Both the position numbers and the translations under genes were made by a program. From Fen-1298 sp050015675 (lineage in GTDB: Bacteria; Bacteroidota; Ignavibacteria; UBA10030): a stretch of 64,000 bases of DNA. Shown here piece after piece: positions 17,724-27,141 of the stretch (its first letter is position 1; each line of letters begins with the position of its first letter). The notes under the pieces are model-generated. The model was not told where the DNA came from and made no database searches. It saw only the letters and a list, made by a program, of their open reading frames with translations. Location: positions 1 through 64,000 of the forward strand of contig JBEKAY010000001.1 of assembly GCA_050015675.1 (NCBI GenBank). Reading direction: 5' to 3'.

Positions 17724-17795
17724 AAAACTGCAAAAGTAAAAAATATGGAAACAAAAGTAGATGGAACGACACCAAACAAAAGAAGGAATACTCCA

Positions 17796-19556
17796 ATGAC
17801 TCCGACAAAAGTACACGACAATCATCAAGGCAAAACGATGACAGGAGCAGAAATATTTGTACGGAGCCTTGTTGAAGAAGGTGTCGATACACTCTTTGGG
17901 TATCCGGGCGGTGTAGTGATCGGCATCTACGATGTGCTCCACGATCTTACGCACATCAAACACATTCTCACGCGGCACGAACAAGGAGCAACACATGCCG
18001 CCGAGGGGTATTCGAAAGCAACCGGCAGGCCCGGCGTTGTGCTTGTCACATCCGGTCCGGGTGCAACAAATGCAGTGACCGGAATTGCCGATGCGTATAT
18101 GGATTCGATACCTCTCGTCGTGTTCACGGGTCAGGTGGTGACGAAACTCATTGGAAACGATGCGTTCCAGGAAGTGGACATCGTCGGAATCACGCGCCCG
18201 ATCACAAAACATAATTATCTCGTGAAAGATGTCAACGATCTGGCGAATACAATCAAGGCGGCGTTTTATATTGCAACCACCGGACGTCCGGGCCCGGTGC
18301 TCGTCGATCTGCCCAAAGATGTTCTTGCAGCGAAAACGGTATTTGAATATCCTAAGTCCATCTCACTCCGCAGTTATAATCCGGTGGTGGATGGCAACGT
18401 AAGACAAATCAAAAAGGCGGCAGAACTGATCAATGAAGCGAAACGGCCCTTGTTATATGTCGGCGGCGGCGTTATCAGTTCGAATGCATCCGTAGAAGTT
18501 CGTGCACTTGCAGACAAGATTCACGCGCCGATCACGACGACACTCCATGGATTAGGCGCGTATCCTGAGCAAAGCAAGCTGGCGCTTGGCATGCTTGGCA
18601 TGCATGGGACGTGGTACTCCAACATGGCCGTCGATCAATGCGATGTGCTTGTTGCCATTGGTGCACGGTTTGATGACCGTGTGACCGGAAAGGTGGAAGC
18701 ATTTGCAAAGAACGCGAAAAAAATTCATATCGATATCGACCCGTCCGCCATCAGTAAAAATGTGCCGGCGGATGTTCCGATTGTCGGAGATGTGAAACGT
18801 GTCGTCAAACAATTGCTAGATCTTATAAAGCCTCTCGATACGAAAGAGTGGTTGAAAACAATTGATAAATGGAAAGCAGAACATCCGCTGAGATATAAAC
18901 ATGACGGATTGCTCCGTGCACAGCATGTTATCCATATGCTTGGTGAAATTACGAACGGCGACGCAATCGTTGTTTCCGATGTCGGTCAATCGCAAATGTG
19001 GACGGCACAGTTTTTCAAATGGAAACATCCGCGCACGCAGATTACATCAGGCGGTCTCGGAACAATGGGTTTCTCGCTCCCCGCTGCAATGGGTGCAGCG
19101 TTCGGACGCAACGATCTGCCGATCGTTTGTATCAGTGGTGACGGCGGTTTTCAAATGAACATTCAGGAATTGGCAACCATCGCTCAAAATAATCTTCCGT
19201 TGAAAATATTTATTATGAATAATGGATATCTTGGCATGGTGCGCCAATGGCAGGAATTCTTCTGGAAGAAACGGTATTCGCATACACGCATTACCAGTCC
19301 GGATTTTGTAAGAGTGGCCGAGGCGTACGGAATCCCCGCGCAGCGAGTGTCGTCACCTGAAGAGGTGGAAGGTGCTATTCGCGAAGCGCTTGCACATAAA
19401 GACGGTCCTATGCTTGTAGAGTTTGTCGTTGCGCCCGAAGAGAATGTTTTTCCGATGATTCCTGCAGGACAAACAGTGAATGAAATTATCGATAGTCCGG
19501 AACCGCTGAAACAATCGCATGCAACACACAAAACGATGATTCATGCAAAAGGATGA
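17796..19556 (+). CDS. ilvB: acetolactate synthase large subunit
   Basis: TPP-dependent enzyme joining pyruvate with pyruvate or 2-oxobutyrate, the first common step to Val, Leu and Ile. From ATG 17796 it is 586 aa, the normal size. It has FGYPGG, the catalytic Glu region RHEQGATHAAEGYSKATG, and the TPP/Mg motif GDGGFQMNIQELATIAQNNLP. AAGGA lies about 8 nt before this ATG, which is why I chose it. The frame is open upstream to 17538 and could add an 86-residue extension carrying a partial second N-terminus. It works with IlvN, from which it is separated by an inserted methyltransferase gene. Confidence 0.92.
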   Translation: MTPTKVHDNHQGKTMTGAEIFVRSLVEEGVDTLFGYPGGVVIGIYDVLHDLTHIKHILTRHEQGATHAAEGYSKATGRPGVVLVTSGPGATNAVTGIADAYMDSIPLVVFTGQVVTKLIGNDAFQEVDIVGITRPITKHNYLVKDVNDLANTIKAAFYIATTGRPGPVLVDLPKDVLAAKTVFEYPKSISLRSYNPVVDGNVRQIKKAAELINEAKRPLLYVGGGVISSNASVEVRALADKIHAPITTTLHGLGAYPEQSKLALGMLGMHGTWYSNMAVDQCDVLVAIGARFDDRVTGKVEAFAKNAKKIHIDIDPSAISKNVPADVPIVGDVKRVVKQLLDLIKPLDTKEWLKTIDKWKAEHPLRYKHDGLLRAQHVIHMLGEITNGDAIVVSDVGQSQMWTAQFFKWKHPRTQITSGGLGTMGFSLPAAMGAAFGRNDLPIVCISGDGGFQMNIQELATIAQNNLPLKIFIMNNGYLGMVRQWQEFFWKKRYSHTRITSPDFVRVAEAYGIPAQRVSSPEEVEGAIREALAHKDGPMLVEFVVAPEENVFPMIPAGQTVNEIIDSPEPLKQSHATHKTMIHAKG

Positions 19557-19585
19557 AATCACGTAACTGATCAATAGAAGAAGTT

Positions 19586-20311
19586 ATGAAAATAAATACG
19601 ACAAATACTCAAGATTGGTTTCAAAATTGGGCGAATGAATATGATAATACACTTGGTAAAGTTAAAAGACATCAAAAACTTCTTGATTTAGCTGTTAAAC
19701 TATCTGAAGTGAAAAGGCATGAAAAAGTGCTTGATATTGGCTGCGGTACAGGATTGTTATCACTTAAATTCCTTGCTAAGCGTGATTGCTTGATTACTGC
19801 CATAGACAGTTCTTCTCAAATGCTGAATATATTTGAGAATAAAATTGAGCAATGCCACCTTTCTAATAAAATATCTTGTATAGTTCAGTCTGCTGAAGAC
19901 ATGAATTTTCCAAAGAATCATTTTGATATAGCTGCTGCAACTGTTGCTCTTCATCATGTTAAAGACAAATATGCAATAATCAAGAAAATATTCGATTGTT
20001 TGAAGCCAGGTGGTAGGTTTGTTCTTGGTGAGATCGATATGGATACTACGGGTGACGTTCAAGATCCAAATCGATTATTAAGGATTATCGACTATTTGAA
20101 AGAAGAATTTGCTCTTGCTATGAAGGAAGGTGGTATACAAGCATTTAATCGCATGTATGACAACGGAAAAAAACACATCTTAAATGATGGAGAATTTTGT
20201 ATAAGTCTTAATCAATGGAAAGATATCTGCAAGAAAGCGAAATTTAAGAATGTGACTATTACTCCATTAAAGCAATTTGAATGGTTCAAAGTATTAGTCG
20301 CTACAAAATAG
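19586..20311 (+). CDS. class I SAM-dependent methyltransferase
   Basis: 241-aa methyltransferase with motif I VLDIGCGTGLLSLKF, acidic motif II TAIDSSSQM, and motif IV region FDIAAATVALHHV, followed by LKPGGRFVLGE. Methyl acceptor unknown. It sits between ilvB and ilvN, where a two-subunit enzyme is normally encoded by adjacent genes. It is AT-richer than both, which points to insertion. The UbiE/Coq5-like layout is common and does not identify a substrate. Confidence 0.85.
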   Translation: MKINTTNTQDWFQNWANEYDNTLGKVKRHQKLLDLAVKLSEVKRHEKVLDIGCGTGLLSLKFLAKRDCLITAIDSSSQMLNIFENKIEQCHLSNKISCIVQSAEDMNFPKNHFDIAAATVALHHVKDKYAIIKKIFDCLKPGGRFVLGEIDMDTTGDVQDPNRLLRIIDYLKEEFALAMKEGGIQAFNRMYDNGKKHILNDGEFCISLNQWKDICKKAKFKNVTITPLKQFEWFKVLVATK

Positions 20312-20366
20312 CAACAAAGTTACAGCGAATCATAAACTGTTACGATAAAAAAAGGAATCGTTGAGA

Positions 20367-20392
20367 GGCTGGTAGTAAGCATACTAACAGCC
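20367..20392 (+). other. RNA hairpin in the ilvB-ilvN gap
   Basis: GGCTG-G-TAGTA, loop AGCA, TACTA-A-CAGCC: ten base pairs with a single G·A mismatch, about 50 nt before ilvN. No T run follows, so a terminator is unlikely. It may be an mRNA processing or stability element that sets ilvN expression relative to the upstream genes. Confidence 0.45.
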
Positions 20393-20441
20393 ACCAACAC
20401 CTCGAGTTGCGAAGAAATTATTAAGAAATGGAGAACGAATC

Positions 20442-20960
20442 ATGGCATCATCAATGACAAATGAACAGGTGAAACAGCATACGATTTCGATGACAGTGGA
20501 AAATCATTTTGGTACCTTGAATAGAATTGCCGGACTCTTTGCGGCAAAGGGCTACAACATCGATAGTCTTACCGTTGGGCCGACAGAAGATGACGCTGTC
20601 TCGCGTATGACCATCGTGACACGCGGCGACGACCAGATTATCGAGCAGATTATGAAACAGCTCCATAAGCTGATTGATACAATCAAAGTGGTCGATTTGA
20701 CAAACGACACGTTTGTTGACAGAGAACTGGCATTGGTGAAAGTACAATGCACGCCTACGACGCGGATGGAGATTATGCAGATCTCGGAAATCTTCCGTAC
20801 GAAAGTAGTTGACGTCAGTCCAAAAACACTGACCATTGAAGCGACGGGTTCACAATTGAAGGTGGATGCAATTATTAATATGCTCAAACCTTTCGGTATT
20901 AAAGAACTGGCACGCACAGGTCGCGTAGCAATCAAACGAGAGTTTCAGGGCGAGGTATAA
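20442..20960 (+). CDS. ilvN: acetolactate synthase small (regulatory) subunit
   Basis: Regulatory partner of IlvB that confers activity and valine feedback. The N-terminal ACT domain reads HTISMTVENHFGTLNRIAGLFAAKGYNIDSLTVG, the canonical IlvN/IlvH opening. The C-terminal half (ALVKVQC...IFRTKVVDVSPKTLTIEATG...LKPFGIKELARTGRVAI) is complete. The length of 172 aa is normal. A short N-terminal extension (MASSMTNEQVKQ) precedes the domain. Confidence 0.96.
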   Translation: MASSMTNEQVKQHTISMTVENHFGTLNRIAGLFAAKGYNIDSLTVGPTEDDAVSRMTIVTRGDDQIIEQIMKQLHKLIDTIKVVDLTNDTFVDRELALVKVQCTPTTRMEIMQISEIFRTKVVDVSPKTLTIEATGSQLKVDAIINMLKPFGIKELARTGRVAIKREFQGEV

Positions 20961-21085
20961 TGTAAAAGGAGATAAGCCAATGAGTAGCTGAGTGAAAGAT
21001 CTCATTATTGTTAAAAAGCTTATGATTTCATAGACTCCAAGGCTCATAGACTAGCAAGTTTGATGAAAAGGTAAAATAAATAGAT

Positions 21086-24000
21086 ATGACTTCAAGTGTA
21101 TTAAAAGATTTTCCATTGTACGATCCGCGTAATGAACACGATGCATGTGGAATCGGTTTTATCGTCAATGTGAACGCTGAACGTTCGCATGAAACCATTA
21201 TGAAGGGGATCCAGATATTGGTGAACCTTACGCATCGCGGGGCAAGCGGTTCCGATCCGAAAACAGGAGACGGTGCAGGCATTACCATACAAATTCCGCA
21301 TAAGTTTTTTACACGAGAATGCGGGAAGCTTGGTTTTACACTGCCGCCAGAAGGTGAGTATGGCGTTGGCATGTTATTTCTGCCGGTGGAACCTCAGCCT
21401 CGTTTTGAATGTGAAGCCATCATTGAAAGGATAGTGCAGGAAGAAGGATTGAGTATGCTTGGATGGCGTGACACGCCGCTTGATGCAGATGCTATTGGCC
21501 GTGTTGCACGGGTGTCTCAGCCGTACATCGAACAAGTTTTTATTCGAACCGCTCCCGGTATGACCCGCGAAGAGCTTGAACGTAAATTATACATTGTACG
21601 GAAACAAGCCGAGTCGGAAATTGCAGCGTCGAATATCCAGAATAAAAATTTCTTTTATGTTCCGTCGCTCTCGTCCTATACCATTATTTATAAAGGATTA
21701 CTGATCGCGCCGCAGATTGCACGTTTCTATAAAGAATTGTCGGATCCTGACACGATGAGCGCTCTCTGCCTTGTGCATCAGCGGTTCTCGACAAATACAT
21801 TTCCGAGCTGGCAGCTTGCGCATCCATTTCGATATATTTGTCATAACGGAGAAATCAATACGTTACGCGGTAATGTGAACTGGATGCACGCGCGCCAATC
21901 GGTACTAAAGTCGGCTGTGTTTGGTGATGAAATAGAAAAATTATTTCCCGTCATTCAGCCAGGTGTCAGTGACTCTGCTGCATTGGATAATGCAGTAGAA
22001 TTGATAATGATGAGCGGGCGCAGTCTCCCTCACGCAATGACAATTCTTATTCCTGAAGCTTGGGATGCGGATACCGGAATGTCTCCGGAGAAACGCGCGT
22101 TCTATGAATACCATGCATCATTGATGGAACCATGGGACGGCCCCGCCGCAGTCGCATTTACTGATGGACGTGTAATCGGTGCAACACTCGATCGTAACGG
22201 ACTCCGTCCTGCGCGATATCTGGTAACGCATGATAATTTTCTGATCATGGCATCCGAAGCGGGCGTATTGGACATTGAACCGGAAAACGTAAAACACAAA
22301 GGATGTCTGGAACCGGGCAACATGCTGCTTGCTGATTTGACAGAAAAGAGAATCATTCCGGATGAAGAAATCAAAGCCAGGCTTGCAAAGCGTCAGCCCT
22401 ATGCTCAGTGGATTCAAGAAAATCAAATTCGGCTGGACCAGCTTGCTGAACCTCCGCGCGAGATCGGTTTCAGCCCTGAAGATTTACTGAAACGGCAGCG
22501 TGCGTTCGGATACACTGATGAAGATATTCGGATGATTATGGTCCCGATGGCAGTGGATGGGCAGGATCCTGTCGGTTCGATGGGTGCGGATACACCACTG
22601 GCATGCTTATCGGATAAACCGCAGCCATTGTTCAATTACTTTAAACAAAATTTCGCACAGGTCACAAATCCACCAATCGACTCGATCCGCGAAGAACTGG
22701 TGATGTCGCTGACAAGTTACATTGGAACAGAAGGCAACCTGCTGGATGAAACACCTCAGCATTGCCACACGCTGAAACTCCCGGAACCGATACTGACAAA
22801 CCGTGATCTGGAAAAGATGCGTCGGGTCTCGCAGGGAGATTTTCTTGCCACCATGTTGCCGATGCTCTTTCGTGTTGATGGCGGAGAAAAGGAACTCGAA
22901 CGTGCGTTAGACGGACTCTGCCGCCGCGCGTCATTGGCAATTAAATCGGGATACACTATTATCATTCTCTCTGACCGCGGTATCGATGAAGAGTATGCAG
23001 CAATCCCCAGTTTACTGGCGCTGACTGCGGTGCACAACCATCTCGTCCGGGAAAAAACCCGTACGCAGGTGGCGCTCGTGGTCGAATCCGGCGAGCCGCG
23101 CGAAGTGATGCATTACTGTCTGCTCATCGGGTTCGGCGCAAGTGCGGTCAATCCATATCTTGCTATCGAAACACTGGAAGAACTTTCGAATCGCGAATAT
23201 TTTCCGGAAGGCCTTACGTTTGAAAAAGCAGTGTACAATTATAAAAAAGCAGTGAACAAGGGAATACTCAAAACGATGTCCAAGATGGGTATTTCCACGT
23301 TACAAAGTTATCAGGGTGCGCAGGTATTTGAAGCGATAGGTTTGGGCAAAGAACTCATCGACAAATATTTTACAGGTATCGCATCACGCATCGGCGGAAT
23401 CGGGCTGGATGTGCTAGCGCAGGAAGCAAAGATGAAACACGAGTTTGCATTCCGGAAACTCACGAGCGTCGATACAGAGCTTGATCTCGGAGGGAATTAT
23501 TACTTCCGCATCAATGGTGAACGGCACATGGTGAACCCGACAACCATTACGAAGCTTCAGCAAGCAGTGCGGTTCTCGGATAAAAAAAGTTACAAGGAAT
23601 ATGCGCAGCATCTCAACAATCAGGATGGAGGGCTGTACAATCTGCGCGGGTTGATGGAATTCAAGAAAGGAACGCGCGCTGTCCCGATAGAAGAAGTGGA
23701 ACAGGCAAAAGAAATCGTTAAACGATTCGTTACAGGAGCGATGTCGTACGGTTCTATCAGTAAAGAAGCACATGAGACACTCGCTGTTGCAATGAACCGC
23801 ATGGGCGCCAGATCCAACACAGGCGAAGGCGGCGAGGATGAAGAACGATTTAAACCGGATGCCGACGGCAATCTTCGCCGGAGCGCTATCAAACAAATTG
23901 CCTCTGCACGTTTTGGTGTCTCGGCAAACTATTTGGTCAATGCAGATGAAATACAAATCAAAATTGCACAAGGTGCAAAACCCGGCGAGGGCGGACAGCT

Positions 24001-25645
24001 TCCCGGCCATAAAGTAGATGCCATCATTGCGAGAACACGGCATTCTATTCAGGGGGTCCAACTTATTTCGCCGCCGCCGCATCACGATATTTATTCCATT
24101 GAAGATCTGGCGCAGTTAATTTTCGACATGAAGAATGTGAATCCGCGCGCCCGCATTTCCGTAAAACTTGTTTCGGAAAACGGTGTTGGTACCGTTGCAG
24201 CCGGTGTCGCAAAGGCACATGCAGATTCGATACTTATCAGCGGTGATTCCGGCGGAACTGGAGCATCGCCGTTATCATCCATTAAACATGCCGGCATTCC
24301 ATGGGAAATTGGACTTGCGGAAGCACAGCAGGTGCTTGTATTGAACGACCTGCGCAGCCGTGTCCGCCTGCAGACTGATGGAAAATTACAAACAGGCCGC
24401 GATGTTGCTATTGCGGCGTTGTTAGGCGCTGAAGAATTTGGTTTTTCGACAATGCCGCTGGTTTCGATGGGCTGCATCATGATGCGAAAATGCCATCTCA
24501 ACACATGTCCGGTTGGCATCGCAACACAAGATCCGGCACTGCGTGCAAAGTTTAAAGGAACCCCGGAACATGTCATCAATTTCTTTTTCTTCGTTGCTGA
24601 AGAATTGCGCGAGATTATGGCAAAACTTGGATTCAGGACGGTGGATGAAATGGTTGGGCGTGTCGATATGCTGGAACCCCGGAAAGCCGTCGAGCATTGG
24701 AAAGCAAAACATATCGATCTCTCATTCCTTCTGCATAATCCTCCGGCGCCTTCACGATTTGGCCGCCGCAGTCAAATTTTGCAGGATCATGGATTGAACG
24801 ATGTACTTGATTATCGGTTGATTGAAAAAGCAAAGGATGCAATTGAAAACAAAACTCCGGTAGAGTTCGATCTCCCCATTCGAAACATACACCGCACAGT
24901 CGGTGCGATGCTCAGCGGTGAGATTGCCCGGAAGTATGGTTCCGGCGGATTGCCGGATAATACTATTAAGATTCATTTTACTGGTTCCGCAGGCCAAAGC
25001 TTTGGTGCATTTCTCGCACGGGGTATCACGCTAATGCTCGAAGGAGATGCCAACGATTATACAGGAAAAGGTTTATCAGGCGGCAAACTTATCATTTATC
25101 CACCGCGTAGATCGAAATGTGTGCCCGAGGAAAACACGGTGGTCGGAAATGTTATTCTCTACGGAGCAACGAGCGGCGAAGCGTACTTCAATGGAAAAGC
25201 AGGCGAACGTTTTGCTATCCGCAACTCCGGCGCAACTGCTGTTGTAGAATCAATTGGCGCTCATGGCTGCGAATATATGACGAATGGTATTGTAGTGGTG
25301 CTCGGGCCGACTGGGAAAAATTTTGCGGCTGGTATGTCAGGCGGTTTTGCGTACGTGCTTGATGAATCCGGCGAGTTTTCTGCAACATTGTGCAACCGGT
25401 CCATGGTCGATGTTGATCCGCTCGATGCGAAGGATGAAGAAACAGTACGAAAGCTTGTGGAAAAACATTTCGAATACACAGCAAGCCCAAGAGCACGATC
25501 TATTCTTGACCGATGGCAGCAGCTTGTAAAAAAGTTTGTAAAGGTTTTTCCACATGACTATAAAAGAGTATTAAGTGCTGCGTCAGACGTGGTTCCGAAG
25601 AAAAAGACATCGGCAGCGGTTGTCGAGGAGGTATCCCGTGGGTAA
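21086..25645 (+). CDS. gltB: glutamate synthase large subunit
   Basis: Ferredoxin- or NADPH-dependent GOGAT large subunit, which makes glutamate from glutamine and 2-oxoglutarate. The N-terminal Ntn amidotransferase domain is predicted to expose Cys21 (HDACGIGF) after removal of a 20-residue propeptide. The central and FMN domains show GEGGEDEERF and the PGEGGQLPG motif. The 3Fe-4S cysteines are in CIMMRKCHLNTCPVG. The C-terminal GXGXG beta-helix is present. It is 1519 aa, full length. It overlaps gltD by 8 nt, and glutamate is the amino donor for the branched-chain amino acids made by its neighbours. Confidence 0.97.
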   Translation: MTSSVLKDFPLYDPRNEHDACGIGFIVNVNAERSHETIMKGIQILVNLTHRGASGSDPKTGDGAGITIQIPHKFFTRECGKLGFTLPPEGEYGVGMLFLPVEPQPRFECEAIIERIVQEEGLSMLGWRDTPLDADAIGRVARVSQPYIEQVFIRTAPGMTREELERKLYIVRKQAESEIAASNIQNKNFFYVPSLSSYTIIYKGLLIAPQIARFYKELSDPDTMSALCLVHQRFSTNTFPSWQLAHPFRYICHNGEINTLRGNVNWMHARQSVLKSAVFGDEIEKLFPVIQPGVSDSAALDNAVELIMMSGRSLPHAMTILIPEAWDADTGMSPEKRAFYEYHASLMEPWDGPAAVAFTDGRVIGATLDRNGLRPARYLVTHDNFLIMASEAGVLDIEPENVKHKGCLEPGNMLLADLTEKRIIPDEEIKARLAKRQPYAQWIQENQIRLDQLAEPPREIGFSPEDLLKRQRAFGYTDEDIRMIMVPMAVDGQDPVGSMGADTPLACLSDKPQPLFNYFKQNFAQVTNPPIDSIREELVMSLTSYIGTEGNLLDETPQHCHTLKLPEPILTNRDLEKMRRVSQGDFLATMLPMLFRVDGGEKELERALDGLCRRASLAIKSGYTIIILSDRGIDEEYAAIPSLLALTAVHNHLVREKTRTQVALVVESGEPREVMHYCLLIGFGASAVNPYLAIETLEELSNREYFPEGLTFEKAVYNYKKAVNKGILKTMSKMGISTLQSYQGAQVFEAIGLGKELIDKYFTGIASRIGGIGLDVLAQEAKMKHEFAFRKLTSVDTELDLGGNYYFRINGERHMVNPTTITKLQQAVRFSDKKSYKEYAQHLNNQDGGLYNLRGLMEFKKGTRAVPIEEVEQAKEIVKRFVTGAMSYGSISKEAHETLAVAMNRMGARSNTGEGGEDEERFKPDADGNLRRSAIKQIASARFGVSANYLVNADEIQIKIAQGAKPGEGGQLPGHKVDAIIARTRHSIQGVQLISPPPHHDIYSIEDLAQLIFDMKNVNPRARISVKLVSENGVGTVAAGVAKAHADSILISGDSGGTGASPLSSIKHAGIPWEIGLAEAQQVLVLNDLRSRVRLQTDGKLQTGRDVAIAALLGAEEFGFSTMPLVSMGCIMMRKCHLNTCPVGIATQDPALRAKFKGTPEHVINFFFFVAEELREIMAKLGFRTVDEMVGRVDMLEPRKAVEHWKAKHIDLSFLLHNPPAPSRFGRRSQILQDHGLNDVLDYRLIEKAKDAIENKTPVEFDLPIRNIHRTVGAMLSGEIARKYGSGGLPDNTIKIHFTGSAGQSFGAFLARGITLMLEGDANDYTGKGLSGGKLIIYPPRRSKCVPEENTVVGNVILYGATSGEAYFNGKAGERFAIRNSGATAVVESIGAHGCEYMTNGIVVVLGPTGKNFAAGMSGGFAYVLDESGEFSATLCNRSMVDVDPLDAKDEETVRKLVEKHFEYTASPRARSILDRWQQLVKKFVKVFPHDYKRVLSAASDVVPKKKTSAAVVEEVSRG

Positions 25646-27059
25646 GCCGACTGGGTTTTTAGAATTTAAACGTGAAACACCTGCGCGTCGGCCGGTTACA
25701 GAGCGTGTCACCGATTGGAAGGATGTGTATCAGGAATTTCCCGATCAAAAAGTACAGATACAAGGCGCTCGCTGCATGGATTGCGGAATTCCTTTCTGTC
25801 ATCAAGGATGTCCATTGAATAATGTCATTCCACATTGGAACGATCTTGTATACCGTAATCGATGGAAAGAAGCGATTCGTATTCTACACTCGACAAATAA
25901 TTTTCCGGAATTTACCGGACGCATTTGTCCGGCGCCGTGCGAGACTGCATGCGTGCTGGGCATCAACGAACCGGCTGTCGCGATCAAAGCGATCGAGCGC
26001 TCGATTATAGATGTTGCGTTCCGTGAAGGATGGATCAGGCCCGAGCGCCCCGCAGTACGGACAGGGAAAACGATTGCAGTGATTGGATCGGGACCGGCAG
26101 GGCTTGCAGCGGCACAGCAATTAAATCGTGCCGGGCATCATGTGACAGTCTATGAAAAAAGCGACCGTATCGGTGGATTGTTACGTTATGGAATACCAGA
26201 TTTCAAATTAGAAAAATTTCAGGTTGACCGGCGTGTTGAAATAATGCAGGCAGAAGGAATAGTGTTTGCGACGAAAGCGCATGTTGGAGTGAATATTGCC
26301 TCAGATGAATTGCAGCGCTCGTACAATGCAATACTTTTGTGCGGAGGTTCTGAATCTCCTCGCGATTTAAAAGTTCCGGGACGTGAATTAAAAGGAATCC
26401 ACTTTGCAATGGAGTTTCTCGCTCAGCAAAATAAACGTGTTGGCGGTATGATTATCGATCCGGAAAAATCAATTCTGGCAGCCGGCAAGCGGGTAATTAT
26501 CCTTGGCGGCGGCGATACGGGCGCCGATTGTCTTGGCACTGTCCATCGGCAAAAGGCGGCATCGGTTCAGCAATTTGAGATAATGCCTAAACCTCCGAAT
26601 GACCGCTCCCCCAGCACGCCGTGGCCGTTGTGGCCGCTGCAGTTGCGTACAGAAAGCGCTCACGAAGAAGGTGGAATACGTGATTGGTCTATTGCAACAA
26701 CTCGTTTCGAAGGTGATACTGAAGGTAATGTTAAAAAACTGCATGCTGTACGTGTTGGTTCTGCGCCGGATTTTAAACCGGTTCCGGGATCGGAATTTTC
26801 CATTGAGACGGAACTTGTACTCATTGCAATGGGATTCACCGGCCCAACGAAAAGCGGACTGCTCGATGAACTGGGTGTAGCGCTCGATTCTCGCGGGAAT
26901 GTTTCCACCGACGAGAATTATATGACTTCTATCCCCGGAGTATTTGCAGCAGGTGATATGCGGCGGGGTCAGTCGTTGGTTGTATGGGCGATTGCGGAAG
27001 GGCGAAAAGCTGCCCGTGCAATAGATCTTCAATTGATGGGATTTTCAAATTTACCGTAA
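25638..27059 (+). CDS. gltD: glutamate synthase small subunit
   Basis: NAD(P)H-oxidising FAD and Fe-S subunit that feeds electrons to GltB. Cluster cysteines are in CMDCGIPFCHQGCPLNN and CPAPCETACVLG. The FAD fold is VIGSGPAGLAAAQQL and the NAD(P)H fold VIILGGGDTGADCLG. I chose GTG 25638, with GAGGAGGT 5-6 nt upstream, because it begins with the typical GKPTGFLEF; the frame also runs on upstream to 25575 inside gltB. It has 473 residues. The last ~19 codons are duplicated about 1.15 kb downstream (28150-28208). Confidence 0.96.
   Translation: MGKPTGFLEFKRETPARRPVTERVTDWKDVYQEFPDQKVQIQGARCMDCGIPFCHQGCPLNNVIPHWNDLVYRNRWKEAIRILHSTNNFPEFTGRICPAPCETACVLGINEPAVAIKAIERSIIDVAFREGWIRPERPAVRTGKTIAVIGSGPAGLAAAQQLNRAGHHVTVYEKSDRIGGLLRYGIPDFKLEKFQVDRRVEIMQAEGIVFATKAHVGVNIASDELQRSYNAILLCGGSESPRDLKVPGRELKGIHFAMEFLAQQNKRVGGMIIDPEKSILAAGKRVIILGGGDTGADCLGTVHRQKAASVQQFEIMPKPPNDRSPSTPWPLWPLQLRTESAHEEGGIRDWSIATTRFEGDTEGNVKKLHAVRVGSAPDFKPVPGSEFSIETELVLIAMGFTGPTKSGLLDELGVALDSRGNVSTDENYMTSIPGVFAAGDMRRGQSLVVWAIAEGRKAARAIDLQLMGFSNLP
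27001..27059 (+). repeat. gltD 3' end, copy 1 of a direct repeat
   Basis: The final 59 nt of gltD recur at 28150-28208 with about five in six bases identical, including a run of 16 and a run of about 19-20 identical bases and the same stop-codon position. The copies bracket the caspase-like gene and a truncated GNAT gene. Confidence 0.85.
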
Positions 27060-27141
27060 CATGAGTTAAATGTTATGCCAAATTGTGTGATGACAAACTA
27101 TAAATTCTAATATGATAATCTAATATGTGGATTAAATGCAT

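Noticed and set aside
23414..24085. Long minus-strand frame opposite gltB
   Set aside because: Antisense shadow of the FMN domain coding region; no family resemblance, no promoter or ribosome site.
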